Source: Cololabis saira
Taxonomy: Eukaryota > Chordata > Actinopteri > Beloniformes > Belonidae
Length of the DNA stretch: 64,000 bases
Assembly: GCF_033807715.1 (NCBI RefSeq)
Contig: NC_084596.1
Location: forward strand, 30,636,879-30,700,878
Reading direction: 5' to 3'
A program made the translations under genes and the position numbers. The notes beneath the pieces were generated by a model. The model saw only the letters and a program-made list of their open reading frames with translations. It ran no database searches and was not told where the DNA came from. Below, one piece after another: positions 1-12,573 of this stretch (position 1 is the stretch's first letter; the number at the start of each line of letters is the position of its first letter).

Positions 1-1429
1 TAATCATATCACAACTGGCCAACTAGATAGAGGAGCAGAGTTGAGAGATTGGATGTTTTTCACATACTAAACTAGGTTAGATCTAATCTACTGTCTCCTT
101 AAAAAATGGGGCACAACATCTCATGATTTCTTTAAAAAAAGCGTAACGAAACAATTTGAGCAATGTGAATAATGTGTGAGGAAAATAAAAGAAATGAGAG
201 ACAGTAAAAGGCCGAGACAGTCAGAGGGCCAAGAAAATAAGACGAAGGCAGACACACCGTCTGCCCTCCAGCCGTTAAACTTCTGAAACTTCCTCTAACG
301 CTCTTGTCATTTGCACTGCATGTAGCTGCTAGTTGCACAAAGGCTTTCAGCCTCTTCATTTTTCTGCAACTGAGACGGATTACTTATGCTTTCTCGCCTC
401 TTTAAATAATTGCAGCTGCATTAAAATACATATTTAATTATATAATTTGGCGACTTTGTCTGAACAGGCCGGTCTGAGGTCTATGAAAGAGGAATGGATA
501 TTTTACGCTGACTGTTTGCATTTTGTCACAACTGTGCTCACGTCATTTTAAGCGTTTTCTTTAGGAATTAGTTAGAATGAAACAGACATCTACAATCAAT
601 TTAGTTTATGAGAAAAGGATAATCTCTGCTAATTGCTGATTAGTAAATACTTTGATCAGGTTATGTATAGATTGACATGGATTTAAACAACCATCTATCT
701 ATTTTGCAGATTATTTTGGTTTAATTCATTCATCCGTCTTCAGAGTAAATTTGTCACTATTTTCTCATCAAAACACTTCTGGTACATCAATGCCCTTTTC
801 ATTATGTTGTGATGATCTTTACAGAACAATAAAGGTCAAGTGTTTATGGGCTGGCTTGATGTTAACAGTGATACACACTGAGCCGTGGTTTGTTGAAGCT
901 GGTTGCATGCAGCGGCTTTACAGTGCGTAAACTTCTTTCGTGTAGCAAACAGAGTGTATTTTCTTCCCTTCTATTCTCTTTGGCCTTTGAAACATCTTTA
1001 ATCGATTAAAAAAAATAAAAAAATATTTGGTCTTTAAAGTATTTTTATTTGACATTATGTTTTATTGATCTATGCTACAGTAAACCCTCCTATAACAGCA
1101 GACAGTCAGGGCTAAAGATGCTGCATTATGTCTTTCATCTCCCTTCCGTGGACAGGTTATATAAGGACACTCGCAATGAAATAATGTCAGCGTGTGTGAA
1201 TTGTTGAGTGGAAGCAGGATTGCACTTTTACTGAAAACTCTAAACACTCACACTGTAGCACACTTAAGTACCTGTTCGTGCAGATAAATTTGGTTTAATC
1301 CTCTGAAAATCTGGTTCGTATGATTGCTGTTCCTCTGAAAGAAACGATTGGATGCAGTAGAAACAACTCTAGACGCCGGTGGATATGCATACAACCAATC
1401 AGAGAAACGAACCATGTGGAAAAGTCAGA
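1..1429. other. AT-rich sequence, nothing recognised
   Basis: No coding region, RNA gene or repeat boundary could be supported. Short open frames are AT-rich chance frames without known motifs. Confidence 0.6.
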
Positions 1430-1900
1430 ATGGCAACCAGACTAGTATCAACAACGACATCCAAATTGGCATGCAGTGAAGTAGGAACACTGATAAATGA
1501 CTGTTGTCGGTTTTACAGTAAAAACGTGTTGATCCAAGTTGTTATGAGTAATCCTGTTGCCATCTTGATTATTTTGAATAGTGGCTCTAGGACAGTTTGG
1601 TATGAGTCATTCCTCTCAGCCAGCATGTTCATGTGGGCCCCATCTGGATTAAGAATGAAGCGGCATTGGGTTCGGAAAGGGCAATTGGCATGAGACCCTC
1701 ATGGTGTATACAAGTGTACTCTCATTCAGAGTATATCTGGGCCAACACAGATAGGGCCATGATGGGATCTGTAGACAAGTCCACGTGGAACCCATATTCT
1801 CACCCAGTTTGATCTCACAAGGGGTTCACATAGAGTATAAAAGCTGGCTGGGATGAAGCCCGCCCCTACCCTGTTGTGATTGGTTCAGTGCATTTTGTTC
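1430..1900 (+). repeat. Unclassified dispersed repeat, copy 1
   Basis: Strongly similar to 35625-36030. Shared blocks include GGCATGCAG, AATGACTGTTGT, TTGATTATTTT, ATAGTGGCT, ATGAGTCATTC, CTCAGCCAGCATGT and GTGGGCCCCATCTGGATTAA. A shorter third piece is at 39975-40040. The open frame at 1379-1693 lies inside the repeat and matches no known protein. The ends and class are unknown. Confidence 0.7.
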
Positions 1901-4434
1901 TGGGGGAAACGCCTGTGAATGGGAAAGGGTACTGGAGACTTTTTGCGAAATGAATAGGTGTGGCCTGGCTACATTATTATAAGGAAACAATAAAATAATC
2001 TCCTGCATGGTAGACCAAGTGGCTGGCTCGAATAAGTACATACTGTACTAAACGCCTGGCTTCAAATTGGAAACATTTATTTTCACCGTCTCTGTAAAGG
2101 CAAAAAAACGCATCTTCGTCAAACATAAAATCAATGCACAATATTGCCTGTCCTTCATTAAGGTGAGCTGTAGAGGAACAGTAGGTCCACACAGTGGAGT
2201 TCAAGTGAATGTGATGACGAAAATATAGAAAGGTCTTGCAAGCATCTGGACATAGTTTGTTTTCAGTGCAGAGAGAGAGATTTTATTCTTTTTTTCTTTT
2301 CCATTTTGTCAAAATGTCAGTGTTAATTATCTCTCAACATTGCAGAAAAACAACCTTTAGATGGATCAGCTATTCCATCTCAACAAAAGGCCTGTAAATT
2401 CTTTCCTTCAAACCCTCACAATTTTACGTGTGGCATGAAAATATTACTTTTCTTTGGATTTCATCATCATATATACGTGTGTGTGTATACATATTTATAT
2501 ACTTCTTTTTTTGCATGTTTTTACAGGCATGTTTTTACAGTTAATGCACAATCATAATCATAATTTATGAGAATTAGCAATAATGCACTCAATCAGTTCG
2601 GCACTGCGTCGTTCTTTTGAGAGCTCAGTGACGATACTTGTATCTCTTCTTTAAGGTTTTAACTACTTTAAATAACTAAAAGCATGGTATCACAGCATGT
2701 CAGCAGTGTGAAAACTCAACTCCTTTTAATACTTTTTCCATACCGAAAGAATCACCTGTCTGCTCAGTGTCAGCATTTTCTGATACATCATCCTGACCGC
2801 ACTTAGAATAACATGTTCCATTGGCAAAAACATCAGTGTAATATCCATAATTATCAATGCCACCCTGTTGGATGACACACCTGATGGAAAATTCTTCCTC
2901 ATGTATTTACATAGTGCTCTGGCATTCCTCCTGTTTTACAAATAAGCAAACACATGCTGACGAGGGGAGGAATCACTAAAGCACATTATTGCTTGAGCAT
3001 GTGTATCAAAGTGGCAGGAAGCTAAGATGAAGATTATGACACCTGCACTAATAACTGTTTCATTTAATGCTTCAGCACTTGGATTAAAGAGAAGGAGGTG
3101 TTGAGGCTGAAAATATGCCCACACAGATGTGCAAGATAAAGCCCGGTGATAAATTCTACCATCTCCAATATACCTGCTTTCATGATGGCTGTTAAATGTA
3201 ATCTGTGGACTCTGTTGTTGCAGGTGAGTTGACAACACATTCTGTCTGCATGTGTAATAAAGTTTCTGTGCTTAGCCAGACATGTTTGCTCCAGACTGAG
3301 AGGCTACATTTTAAGTGTCTTGGCACCTTCACTGATAATTCCTGCTTTGCTCCAGGTGCCTTGGCACACTTTTACACGCACATGCACACACATACACACT
3401 ATGCCCAAGCAGACAATGAGGGTGCATTCTTAGCGCTGTGTGACAGCTTGATAGCAGGCAAGAGTGCAGGTAAAGGTTACCTGCGGTCCTGAACGCAGCC
3501 CTGAAGGGATCCCCTTGTGTGTGAGCCGAGTGTTAATATCTTGTAACTAGGACCACGTAATTTCTGTTACAGGGTTGGATTTATGTCTCAATGTCTCATC
3601 TGTGTGTGTGTGAATGTGTATTAGTATACATTCATGAATGAAACAAAGTATATCCTCTTATAATTCTGAGTTTATTTATCAAGTCTTTATGTCTATTTAA
3701 AGATTTTACCAGATTTAGAAATAAGATAAATCAAATTCAAATTATTAACATCACAAGATATTGCACTCTTATAATTTATTGACAACAATGAAGCCAAAGT
3801 GCAGAAGAACATCCAAGGAAGGGATGTCCCATTAAGGTCACCGCAGAGTCAAACCACAGAATGCTCAGAAAAACAAGAATACAAGAACCTACGTGTGGAT
3901 GTCAGACTCTACAGTCCTCGGTCAGTATGTTTGAAACCGTTGCCAAAAGAGAGCCTTTTTTTCTCCAAAAGAATGTGACAAAGTGGTTTAATTTTGCAAA
4001 TCTGCACAAACCACAAAAGTGGAGATGTTCGGCCATAATGCACAAATCAAATGATGATGCAGGCTTGTTTTCAGACCGAGGACTTGGGCGCTTCACAGTC
4101 AGTTTTACAGTTTTACATCCACAGTTTCATCAAGCTGCTGCTATAGCTGGACTATGCTGAATCGTGGGACTCTCGTTTGTTCCAATATACACACATGCAG
4201 AACGCATCAGTTACTGACCAAAGGAAGTCAGACCGTGCCATAGTATATTGTGATATTGCCCAGTTTCTACTTATAAAATTAGGCCTTTCGAGTTAGTATG
4301 CCACACACACAAAAAACAATACATCTTTGGTTTATGTTCTAAAAGATCTTACACCATGCAGCTTCTGCTATACTTTATCAGGTGTCTACAAAAGTGCTTT
4401 CGAAAGTTTTTTTCATGTATCTAGTCACACACAT
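1901..4434. other. Intergenic, no gene seen
   Basis: AT-rich unique-looking sequence with small GT-rich tracts near 2476-2490 and 3602-3613. Nothing coding or structural could be supported. Confidence 0.55.
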
Positions 4435-4821
4435 ACTACAGAGAGGAAGGAGATGGTGGTGGCAGAGGTGACGAGGATGGAGGAAGAGCGCTACAAGATC
4501 AAGGCTGTGTCGCAGGGCCGACAAGGGAGCTGGACAACCTGGGAGGGAATGGCCAACCGGAACATCAGCTGGTCAGACTTGTGGAAGATTCCACAGGCAA
4601 GGCTCAGCTTCCTGATTCGCTCAACCTACGACACGCTCCCTGTCCCCGTAACCTTCACCAGTGGTTCGGGAATGAAGAACGCTGCTCACTCTGTACTGCT
4701 CCCAACGCAAGACTCCAGCATATACTCTCAGGCTGTAAGATCGCGCTCTCTCAGGGGCGCTACAGATGGCGCCACGACCAGGTCCTGAGAAAGCTAGCTG
4801 AGGTGCTGGAGGGGCGCTGAC

Positions 4822-5424
4822 TAGGGTTGCCACCCATCCTGTAAAATACGGAATTGTCCTTTATTTGAGAAAAAAATGTTGCGTCCCGTATTGAACTAAT
4901 ACGGGACACGATTTGTACCGTATTTTCATTAACTTTTACACCATATTCTAGTTGAATTATTGAAATAAATGAACCTTTACACCATATTCTAGTTGAATTA
5001 TTGAAATAAATTAACTTTTACACCATATTCTAGTTGAATTATTGAAATAAATTAACTTTTACACCATATTCTAGTTAAATTATTGAAACAAATTAACTTT
5101 TACACCAAATTCTAGTTGAACTATTGAAATAAATTAACTTTTACACCATATTCTTCACCTGTAGGCTATATTATACATCTGGGCTGATGTGGACATACAT
5201 AGCATAGGAGGATATTTCAGTTGCTAGCATGGTTGGCTGTCTCTACAGTCATGAAAGTTCAATGCTATTAAAGCACTTTAAACTTTAAATCAAAGCATTT
5301 AGTTTTTTCATATAAAATAAACACATTTTTTTTCAGTTTAGAAGTTTTGGGGCTTTTTTTCCGGCTCCTGCGCTGCTGAAATCAGGGCGTCCCTTATTTC
5401 TATTTCTGAAAGGTGGCAACCCTA
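4822..5424. mobile_element. hAT-type non-autonomous element (MITE) inside the RLE element
   Basis: Terminal inverted repeats TAGGGTTGCCACC and GGTGGCAACCCTA are flanked by 8-bp target duplications, GCGCTGAC (4814-4821) and GCGCCGAC (5425-5432), with one mismatch. The 8-bp duplication and terminal sequence fit the hAT superfamily. It encodes no transposase. It carries a 41-bp tandem repeat and a GTCCCGTATT...AATACGGGAC palindrome near 4883-4911. Confidence 0.88.
4929..5155 (+). repeat. 41-bp tandem repeat within the hAT element
   Basis: The marker ACACCATATTCTAGTT starts at 4938, 4979, 5020 and 5061, with diverged or partial versions at 5102 and 5143, a constant 41-bp step. Unit differences are single bases. 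It is internal to the MITE, so it moved with the element. Confidence 0.9.
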
Positions 5425-5554
5425 GCGCCGACAGGGCAACGAAGAGGCACCACCAGCAGAGAACCATACAAACTTTGTCACGGAAGGTGGGGGACGAAGA
5501 TACGCCACGCCAAGAGAAACAACAAGACCCTTTTCCCCCGACCAAGAGTGGGAC

Positions 5555-5959
5555 ATGAGGGTCGATCTTGACAGGCAGCTTCGGTTCCCCACTGAGATCA
5601 CCACCACATCTCTCCGTCCTGACATCGTTGTGTGGTCCACCAAGGCAAGATCGGTGCATCTCATCGAGCTGACGGTACCACTGGGGGAGGGGATTGAGGC
5701 TGCCTTTGAGCGCAAGAAGGCCAAGTACTCAGAGCTAGCTGCTGAGTGCCGGGATGCAGGCTGGAAGACCACCATCTACCCAGTGGAGATCGGATGCCGA
5801 GGCTTTGTGGGGCTGTCAACCACACGCCTCTTGAGGGATGCAGGAGTGACCGAGGGGAAGCTAAAGAAGGCGATGAAAGAGCTGGCGGAGGAGGCTGAAA
5901 AAGGAAGCTTTTGGCTCTGGCTGAGAAGGAAGGACAAGAGCTGGGGAAAGATCCACTAA
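5555..5959 (+). pseudogene. Endonuclease tail of the RLE retrotransposon
   Basis: An open 134-codon stretch; its Met is internal to the original polyprotein, so it is a fragment rather than a gene. It contains the catalytic PD and Glu residues (RPD-x14-E) spaced as in R2-type endonucleases, a basic ERKK segment and the C-terminal FWLWLRRKDKSWG block. The coding frame upstream is broken by the hAT insertion and by a frameshift near 4645. Confidence 0.75.
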
Positions 5960-6425
5960 CCCCAACAACAGCTGCAGAGGGGAACACCTATCAGCTGCAG
6001 GGGTGGCAGGGAGACGTCCCTGTCACTGCCCCGCCACCAGGAGACGTTCCAGGATTAAAGGGGCGAAACGTTGATGAATGGTGGTTCCTGGCTGATGACC
6101 CTGCTGACACATGGCCACCGGAGGAGGTGCGACAGGCAGCAATGCCTAGCAGGAAATTCCACCTACCTGTACATATAACTGCTTCTTCTACTACGCACAA
6201 TAAGCAGTGGGTTCAGTGTCATTCCCAAAGACACTATGACTGCTGACAGGTCTGGGGATCAATCCTCCAACCTTTCAGTTAGAGGACGGCTGAATATAGA
6301 CGCTGATCCACAGCCACCACAATGCCGGGGTATTTGGCCGTTGGCAGCAGATTGAAACAGTGGTGAACTGGACAGTATTAGAGTTTTGTACATTTTGTTC
6401 ATTCAATAAACTTTATTTTATTATG

Positions 6426-9400
6426 GTTTTTTTTCTGACTGACTGCTTTCATTAATTCCAGGCCTTCGTTATTTAGATGGTAATTGTGGAACATGTGAAG
6501 AGCTTGTGGGCCAGTTTCAGTCCACTTGAAAGTTTGCATGCAAAGCAAAGATTAATCTGACTTCAACCACATTATCTGGGTGTGTTAGTCTGACTATGAA
6601 ATGCTTGGTCTTGTTCAAGCTCTGTCAGATAAAAATGTTTGCTGGCATTTTTGAATTATCATTTCAGTCAAACTAACCCAATAAATCTTTTCCAATTGTC
6701 ATGTAAATTCCCTAATTAAGACCATCTTTAACAGCGCCGCACTCCTAAATATTCTTGATCTTATGAGCCTGAAACACTCCACCAGTAAGTTAAGACTTGT
6801 CTCTCAGATGAGACGTGAAGTGTATTCCATGAACCAAGGAAGGAGGTGTCGAGTTGTCTTCTTCTCAGGTTTTAAGGATATTCTGGAGACGGATGTAGAG
6901 CCACCTGTCTGACACACAAAGCTTGCTGAAACTGAGTTACAGAATAGGACAATGACCCTAAGCTAATCAGAAAAATCTACAAAAACTTGAAGCGCTGAAA
7001 TAACCGAGTAAAAAGTCCTGACCCAAATCTGACATTGAGAGAGCTACAGAAGTAACGCTGCAAAGAGGAGCGGGCCCACATTCCTCCACAACTGTGTGAG
7101 TGACAGCATTATACAAACCCCTGTGTTTTGTGTCAAGTTATGACACGATATCACAGTTAGTCACGCTCCCCTTTTTTCATTTATTTTTATTTCATTTTAA
7201 ATGTATTGTAACCGCAACAAAACTGAAACGACTTCTGGAGGAAGTTTAAAGAAAACCACAGGCATTCATCAGTTCATCATTTGACGTGCAATAGTGAAAG
7301 TCTCTAACATAGATATATCTCAGTTATAATCCTATTATATATTTATGGGTTCACAATACCAAAAAAAAAAGACTTGTTGGAAAGTTTTTTATACAGAACT
7401 GATCCTCTTTAAACCTTTTTCTTTTTAATTTTGTGCCAATCCCACTGGATGGATTTTTTGAATGTTTACAATATAATAAAATACACAGGAGTGTTGTGCA
7501 CAGTGTTTATGTTCAGGGATCTTCTATCAAGAAAAAAAAACGCATCAGAATCTTTAACATTCTTCACTATATTTTAAGGTATTTGGAATCGATACCGCTG
7601 TCAATTTTATTCCAGTACTATGAAAACTTTAATGGAGACTTAGTTTCCATGAGTAATTGGCAATTATCAGATGTCACTGAGTCTTAAAATAATACTGAAG
7701 GAAGGTGCATCAATAAAGCTCAGTTCACCGTTTAATTACTTGGACGCAGTGTAACGCCGAATTGCCTATAGAGCAGAGTTTTGTGTAGTTTTGGTAATCA
7801 ATTGGGCTTTAACCCTTAAAATGCAGTGGCGTATCACTCAGCTTTGCCCCTCCATGTTGGATGTTTGTCTGCGCTCCACAGAGGAGATAGGGTAAAATAA
7901 TATTTCAAGGTGTGCTCTGCACACTAAATACGTCTCTCTCACACACACACATATGAAAATGTACATGTTTATGTGATCATTGCTCCATTTATTTTTAGAC
8001 CAGAGGCAGGATATTAGGTTTCAAGAAATGTTTTCGGGCCCTTTTCTTTTACCCTTTTCCCTCCATCTCCTACTTCTTGCTATAATCACACATATAAACT
8101 CGGCCCCAGAGGCAAGGTGGTGGTAGTGGTGGTGGTGGTGGTGGTGGTGGTGGCGGTGTTGGTGTGGTTTCCTGCTTATGTTGTGACGTGAGACGTTTCT
8201 CCTCACTGGAAAAAAGGCCTCTTTGTATATGACCGTCTCTGCCTTTCCCCTTTTTCCACCTCTGACAATTATTTTCCCCTTCAGGCCTCGGCTGACAGTT
8301 CAGTGGGCTGAGTTGTCGTCATTTCAGATCACTCTCCAGTCCTAAGGAATAAAAAAGACAAGAGTAACACACCTCCAGAACACTGGACACTCTTGTTAAA
8401 AACAGCCTTAAAGATCTTATCAGACTTTTTTCCAGCAGCCTTTTTTCTTTTTTTTACATTTTTTATTTTTTCCATTCAAGCCCACCCAATGTGACTTTCT
8501 TTTTAGTTTTGTGATTTTATATCCTTTGCAAGACCACAAGGCAGTTCCTACTTCCACATGACAAAGAAAACCTCCATGTTACATGCCAGTTTGTACAAAG
8601 TGTTATGATCTGCAGTTGACTCAAGTTCCTCCTTCACACGTCGGAGGTTGTTCCTCGAGGTGCCCCGGCTCGTCTGATGAGGTTTAGAGGGCAGGAGCAG
8701 TAGCAGAAACCAGTTTAATGTTGTTTCTCACGTGTGAGCCCCCATTGTTTTTCTGTCTTCAGAAACAAATTTGATATTTATAATTTTCTTCCACAGATCA
8801 TCCATAAAAAATCTAAATCAAACGTTCTATGTTCCTCTCGTTTCCCGTAGTGGTTCTTTGTGATAGAAACATAAATTTCCCTAAGTGACTCTGACTCTCT
8901 GTCTCCCTCTTCAGGAGTTCTCATTTCCTCTTAAAAATCATTTTGCTTATTTTACCATCAAGCCTCGTCTTTATCAGTGTCAGGGGAGAAAAAAAGAAGA
9001 AAAACTGTAAAACATCACTGTTACTTTGACTAGAAGTCATATCAAGCTTATTTCGATGCAGTTCTTGAATATGAGTTGCTGCTATTGAGTGTGACTTTAC
9101 ACATCAGCAAAATTCAAGCAGTGATCTGACATCCAGCAACCACATTTGGTGCAACAGCAGGCAGAAGTGTCATGATACGCTCTACAGTTTGTTCCATAAA
9201 TAAGAGAACTATAACTGTTAACTAAATTACCAGATATTGTGCAAATGAAAAATGCACTTAATATCAACAAGAAGCTTGAATTTTAGCTCAAATGAAATAG
9301 TCAGGGTTATGTTTCCAGAAAATATTAAACCAAATAAAGAGAATACAACCATAAAATGTTATTTAAATAACTTTATGTGACAAGATTACAGAAATATGGC

Positions 9401-9905
9401 ATTTACCATTGTGACATTTGTTAATTTTTTATCATTGTGCCACATGTGAAGTTTATTATTAGTTTGTACCGCCCTTTGTAAGTCCATAGTTACAATGGAT
9501 CATGTAATAGAAATATAATAATCATGGGATGTAGATAGTTCCTATTGTTATGTACAATGATTTTACTTTATCCTTATGAAACCGCTTCAGCGAAACTTCC
9601 CCAAGCACAAGAAATCACTTCAGAAGCAGTGCTCATCAGGTTGTGGTGAGGGCTGCATGCTATCTGAGATATAATCCAGTGACAGACAAGGTATTGTAAG
9701 TGAGGGTTCTCTCTGGACTGATCACCTCTCTATTATGGAGCCACAGAGAGACAGATAAGACAAACAGGTCAACGTGTCCAAACTTCTACCTATGGTCAAT
9801 TTAGAATGGTAAATGATCTGCATTTTTTTTTATCCATGTTAAGTGCTTTACAGTATGTTTACACTAACTCATTTACACTAGCTAGGTTTCTGTGTTTCTG
9901 TTATC
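6426..9905. other. Intergenic, no gene seen
   Basis: AT-rich sequence with several poly-A and poly-T runs. The only distinct feature is the (GGT)n tract at 8116-8158. The open frame at 7433-7687 has no recognisable motif. Confidence 0.55.
8116..8158 (+). repeat. (GGT)n trinucleotide microsatellite
   Basis: A nearly pure run of about 12 GGT units with one GCG interruption. On the minus strand it reads as poly-His, which is an artefact of the repeat. Confidence 0.9.
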
Positions 9906-9917
9906 ATCTATCATCTT

Positions 9918-10860
9918 TTTCTTGTCCTTTTGGCTTTTCCCACCGGGAGTCGCCACAGCAAATCATGCACCTCCATAACCCAATCCTCTGCATCCTCTTC
10001 TCACACACCATTTAACTCCATCTCATCTTTCATTACATACATAAATCTCCTCATCGGTCATCCTCCCTTCTGGCAGTTCCAAATTCATCATCTTTCGAAC
10101 AATATTTTCACTACCCACCCTCTGTGCATGTCCACACCATCTCAATGTGGCCTCTCTGACTTTCTCTCTAAAACATCTAACATGTGGTGTCCGTCTGATG
10201 TACTCATTCCTGATCCCATCCATCCTTGTTACTCCCAAAGAGAACATCAACATTTTAACCTCTGCTACTTCCAACTCTGCCTCCTGCCTCCTCTGTGTCA
10301 CAGTCTCTACACCATACAGGCCTCACATCTTTTCTTTTCCTGCTGATACTCTGTTCATGCACATAACCCTTCAAACTTTGCTCCACCCGTTCCAACCTAC
10401 ATGCGCACACTTCTTCACCTTTTTTCTATGTCATCTGCTGCTCTGGACTGTTAAGCCCAAGTACTTAAAATCCTCCACCTTGTTGATCTTTTCTCCCTGT
10501 GGCCTCACCATGCTATTTGGGTCCCTCTCATTTACACACATGTACTGTCTTGTTGGCGCTAACCTTCATTCCTCTCCTCTCAAGGCCAGACCTCTACTTA
10601 CGTTCACTACGGATCACAGTATCGTCTGCAAACATCATGGAGATTCCTGTCTTACATCATCTGACAGCCTGCCCATCACCATAAGAAACAAGCAGGGACT
10701 AAGAGCTGATCCTTGATGCAGTCCACCTCCACCTTGAACTTCTTTTTCACACCAACTCACCACTGTGTTACAGCTCCCACAGATGTTCTGTAACACTCTA
10801 ACATACTGTACTTCTCTGCTACTCCAGACTTCCTTATACAATACCATAGCTCCCCTCTTT
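9918..10860 (-). mobile_element. RTE-type LINE fragment, decayed 3' part
   Basis: On the minus strand, pieces in several frames match the C-terminal half of the fish RTE polyprotein. From 5' to 3' these are LHQGSALSPCLF and DDVRQESP (about 10680-10760), the RT catalytic FADD box (about 10630), the block FSLGVTRMDGIRNEYIR with REATLRWCGHAQR (10023-10301 frame), and the terminal CCGDSRWEKPKGQEK (about 9918-9970). Frameshifts separate the blocks, so it is dead. Plus-strand open frames over this region are shadows. Confidence 0.85.
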
Positions 10861-10897
10861 CATTAGTCATACACAAGTGCTCCTGGTGAGCCACTGC

Positions 10898-11025
10898 CCC
10901 ACATGTTTTAGATATGGCTCTGCTCCAACACACCTGATTCAAATGAATGGATCATCATAAGCAAGTCATCAAACGCTGCACAACTCTGTTTGAATCAAGT
11001 GTATTGGGGCAGGGAAACATCTAAC
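10898..11025. mobile_element. Fold-back MITE remnant
   Basis: TTTTAGATATGGCTCTGCTC...ACACACCTGATTCAAA (left) pairs imperfectly with TTTGAATCAAGTGTATTGGG...GCAGGGAAACATCTAA (right), arms of about 38 bp around a short centre. The composition recalls a common fish hAT MITE family (from memory). It lies next to the RTE fragment; the outer ends are degraded. Confidence 0.55.
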
Positions 11026-11030
11026 ATTCA

Positions 11031-12568
11031 GGGCCACGAACAGATTGGGATCAACCACGACCTTCCGGTTTCACCACTACCCACTCTACAAGCTAATCCA
11101 CAGCTGCCCACAATAATGGACCTCAAATGCATGTTTTGGACCATGAAAGGAAACCAAAGTAGTCCGAGCAGGCCCAAATAGAGGCAAACTCCAGGGAAAA
11201 ACCCGCTGAAATTCAAGCTAAGAATGTTTGACTGTGTTAGGCACCATACTATTGCAGCCATGAAATTAATATCATCAAATGATTGCATCCAAGAGTCAAA
11301 GCCACAGAGAGAAAAGCATTACTAGTCAAACCTTGAGATCAAAGTGGTTTTGTTTTCTACTAAACAAGTAAGGACAGAAAGAAAAAAGATTTGTCACATA
11401 GAGGTTTTTTTCTTTAAATTAAGCTTTTATTTCCAATGTTGTCTTCTCAGGATGGTTGAATGTGAAAGTGAGAGTTTGAAATGTGATTGATTGTCCACCT
11501 CTGTGACTGATCACTTGTGCTGACAGAAAGAGACATCTCATTCCACTGATACAACCTCAGCACGTCTGGTAGTGAAAAGAAAAAATGACAGTGGCTATGT
11601 CAGAGTGGCTTAAATTGTTTAACTTACTAGCAAAGCTTAAAGGAGTATGTTAAACGCTGCAGCCAATGCTTCCCCATCACTGTAACATCTGAAAATTAAT
11701 TTCCCCTGGGAGCTACATGTCAGCAGGTGAAATGATTAATATACAGTACAACAGGTTGTCGTACCACTAAGCAAGTGGAAATGTCAATGAAATCTTGAAG
11801 TCTATTACATAAAACAGAACACCAAGTGCACATTTAGTATTTCAGCATTAATGTTAATATGGAGGCTACTTTAAGTGGGAACTGGTGATAAACTTAATAC
11901 CTGCATTACATTAACGTTCACATTTGAATACTCAAGAGCATTTTTCAAGCTCGACAGTCACGTTCAACCGAACAGAAAGCTGCACTTATTGAGATGGTAG
12001 GTCACTTATTTCCACCTCAAAAATGTGTTCCCATATCACCCACAACCAAGCCTTTTCTCATTTTCCTTATTCAAAAAGATGCTTTTGTGAAAACAGTAAA
12101 AAGGGTTCAGCACAGAACTTGTATTGAAGTTACTCTTGTGACAGTTTCATACAGCAAAAAACTGAGACATTTCACAATTAGCAAAAGCATATGTAGACGT
12201 CTAACATTTTATATCCTTGAACATACAACAATTTTAAAAATAAAACTCTTGTTTTGTTCTCTGGTCCTGTAAAGATGCAAATTTTGGAGTGGGGATTTTT
12301 TTCCACAACAACATGAGCAGACTCTAAAATTAAGATATTTTTCAGTTTAATAAAACCAGTGAGAGAAGTGAATACACACAGGATGTTGTTGATAGAATGT
12401 CTTTGGATCCTGTCATCTTATGTGACTCATTGACTAATCCTTATCAAGTTACCAAAAAAAAAACATAATCATGATCTTTTGTTGCAATTATGAAAACCCA
12501 GTACACCTCTGTAATCCTAACTAAAAATACACCCACATCAGTCCAATTACGGTCACACAGTTGGTGGC
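11031..12568. other. Intergenic, nothing recognised
   Basis: AT-rich with no coding, RNA or repeat structure that I can support. Confidence 0.55.
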
Positions 12569-12573
12569 GCATA

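Larger units (their letters stand above)
4440..6425 (+). mobile_element. RLE-type non-LTR retrotransposon, 5'-truncated, split by a hAT insertion
   Basis: C-terminal part of a LINE polyprotein with a restriction-enzyme-like endonuclease (R2/Hero/NeSL-like group; exact clade not resolved). A first coding piece (about 4460-4645, with WTTWEGMANRNISWSDLW) shifts by one base into a second frame that carries HQWFGNEERC and an intact CCHC finger (CSLC...H...C, 4683-4736). A 603-bp DNA transposon then interrupts it at 4822-5424. The rest (about 5425-5959) has the RPD-x14-E endonuclease motif in RPDIVVWS...LIELTVP, then the conserved KYSELAAECRDAGW and YPVEIGCRGFVG blocks, ending at the stop at 5957-5959. 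The 3' UTR runs to an AATAAACTTTATT end near 6425. The reverse transcriptase is missing. A different-family relative is at 60190-61270. Confidence 0.8.

Noticed and set aside
4929..5155. Regular direct repeats reminiscent of a CRISPR array
   Set aside because: The 41-bp units are contiguous with no unique spacers, inside a eukaryotic hAT element.
10147..10716. 189-residue plus-strand open frame
   Set aside because: It is antisense to the RTE polyprotein, whose conserved blocks are clear on the minus strand.
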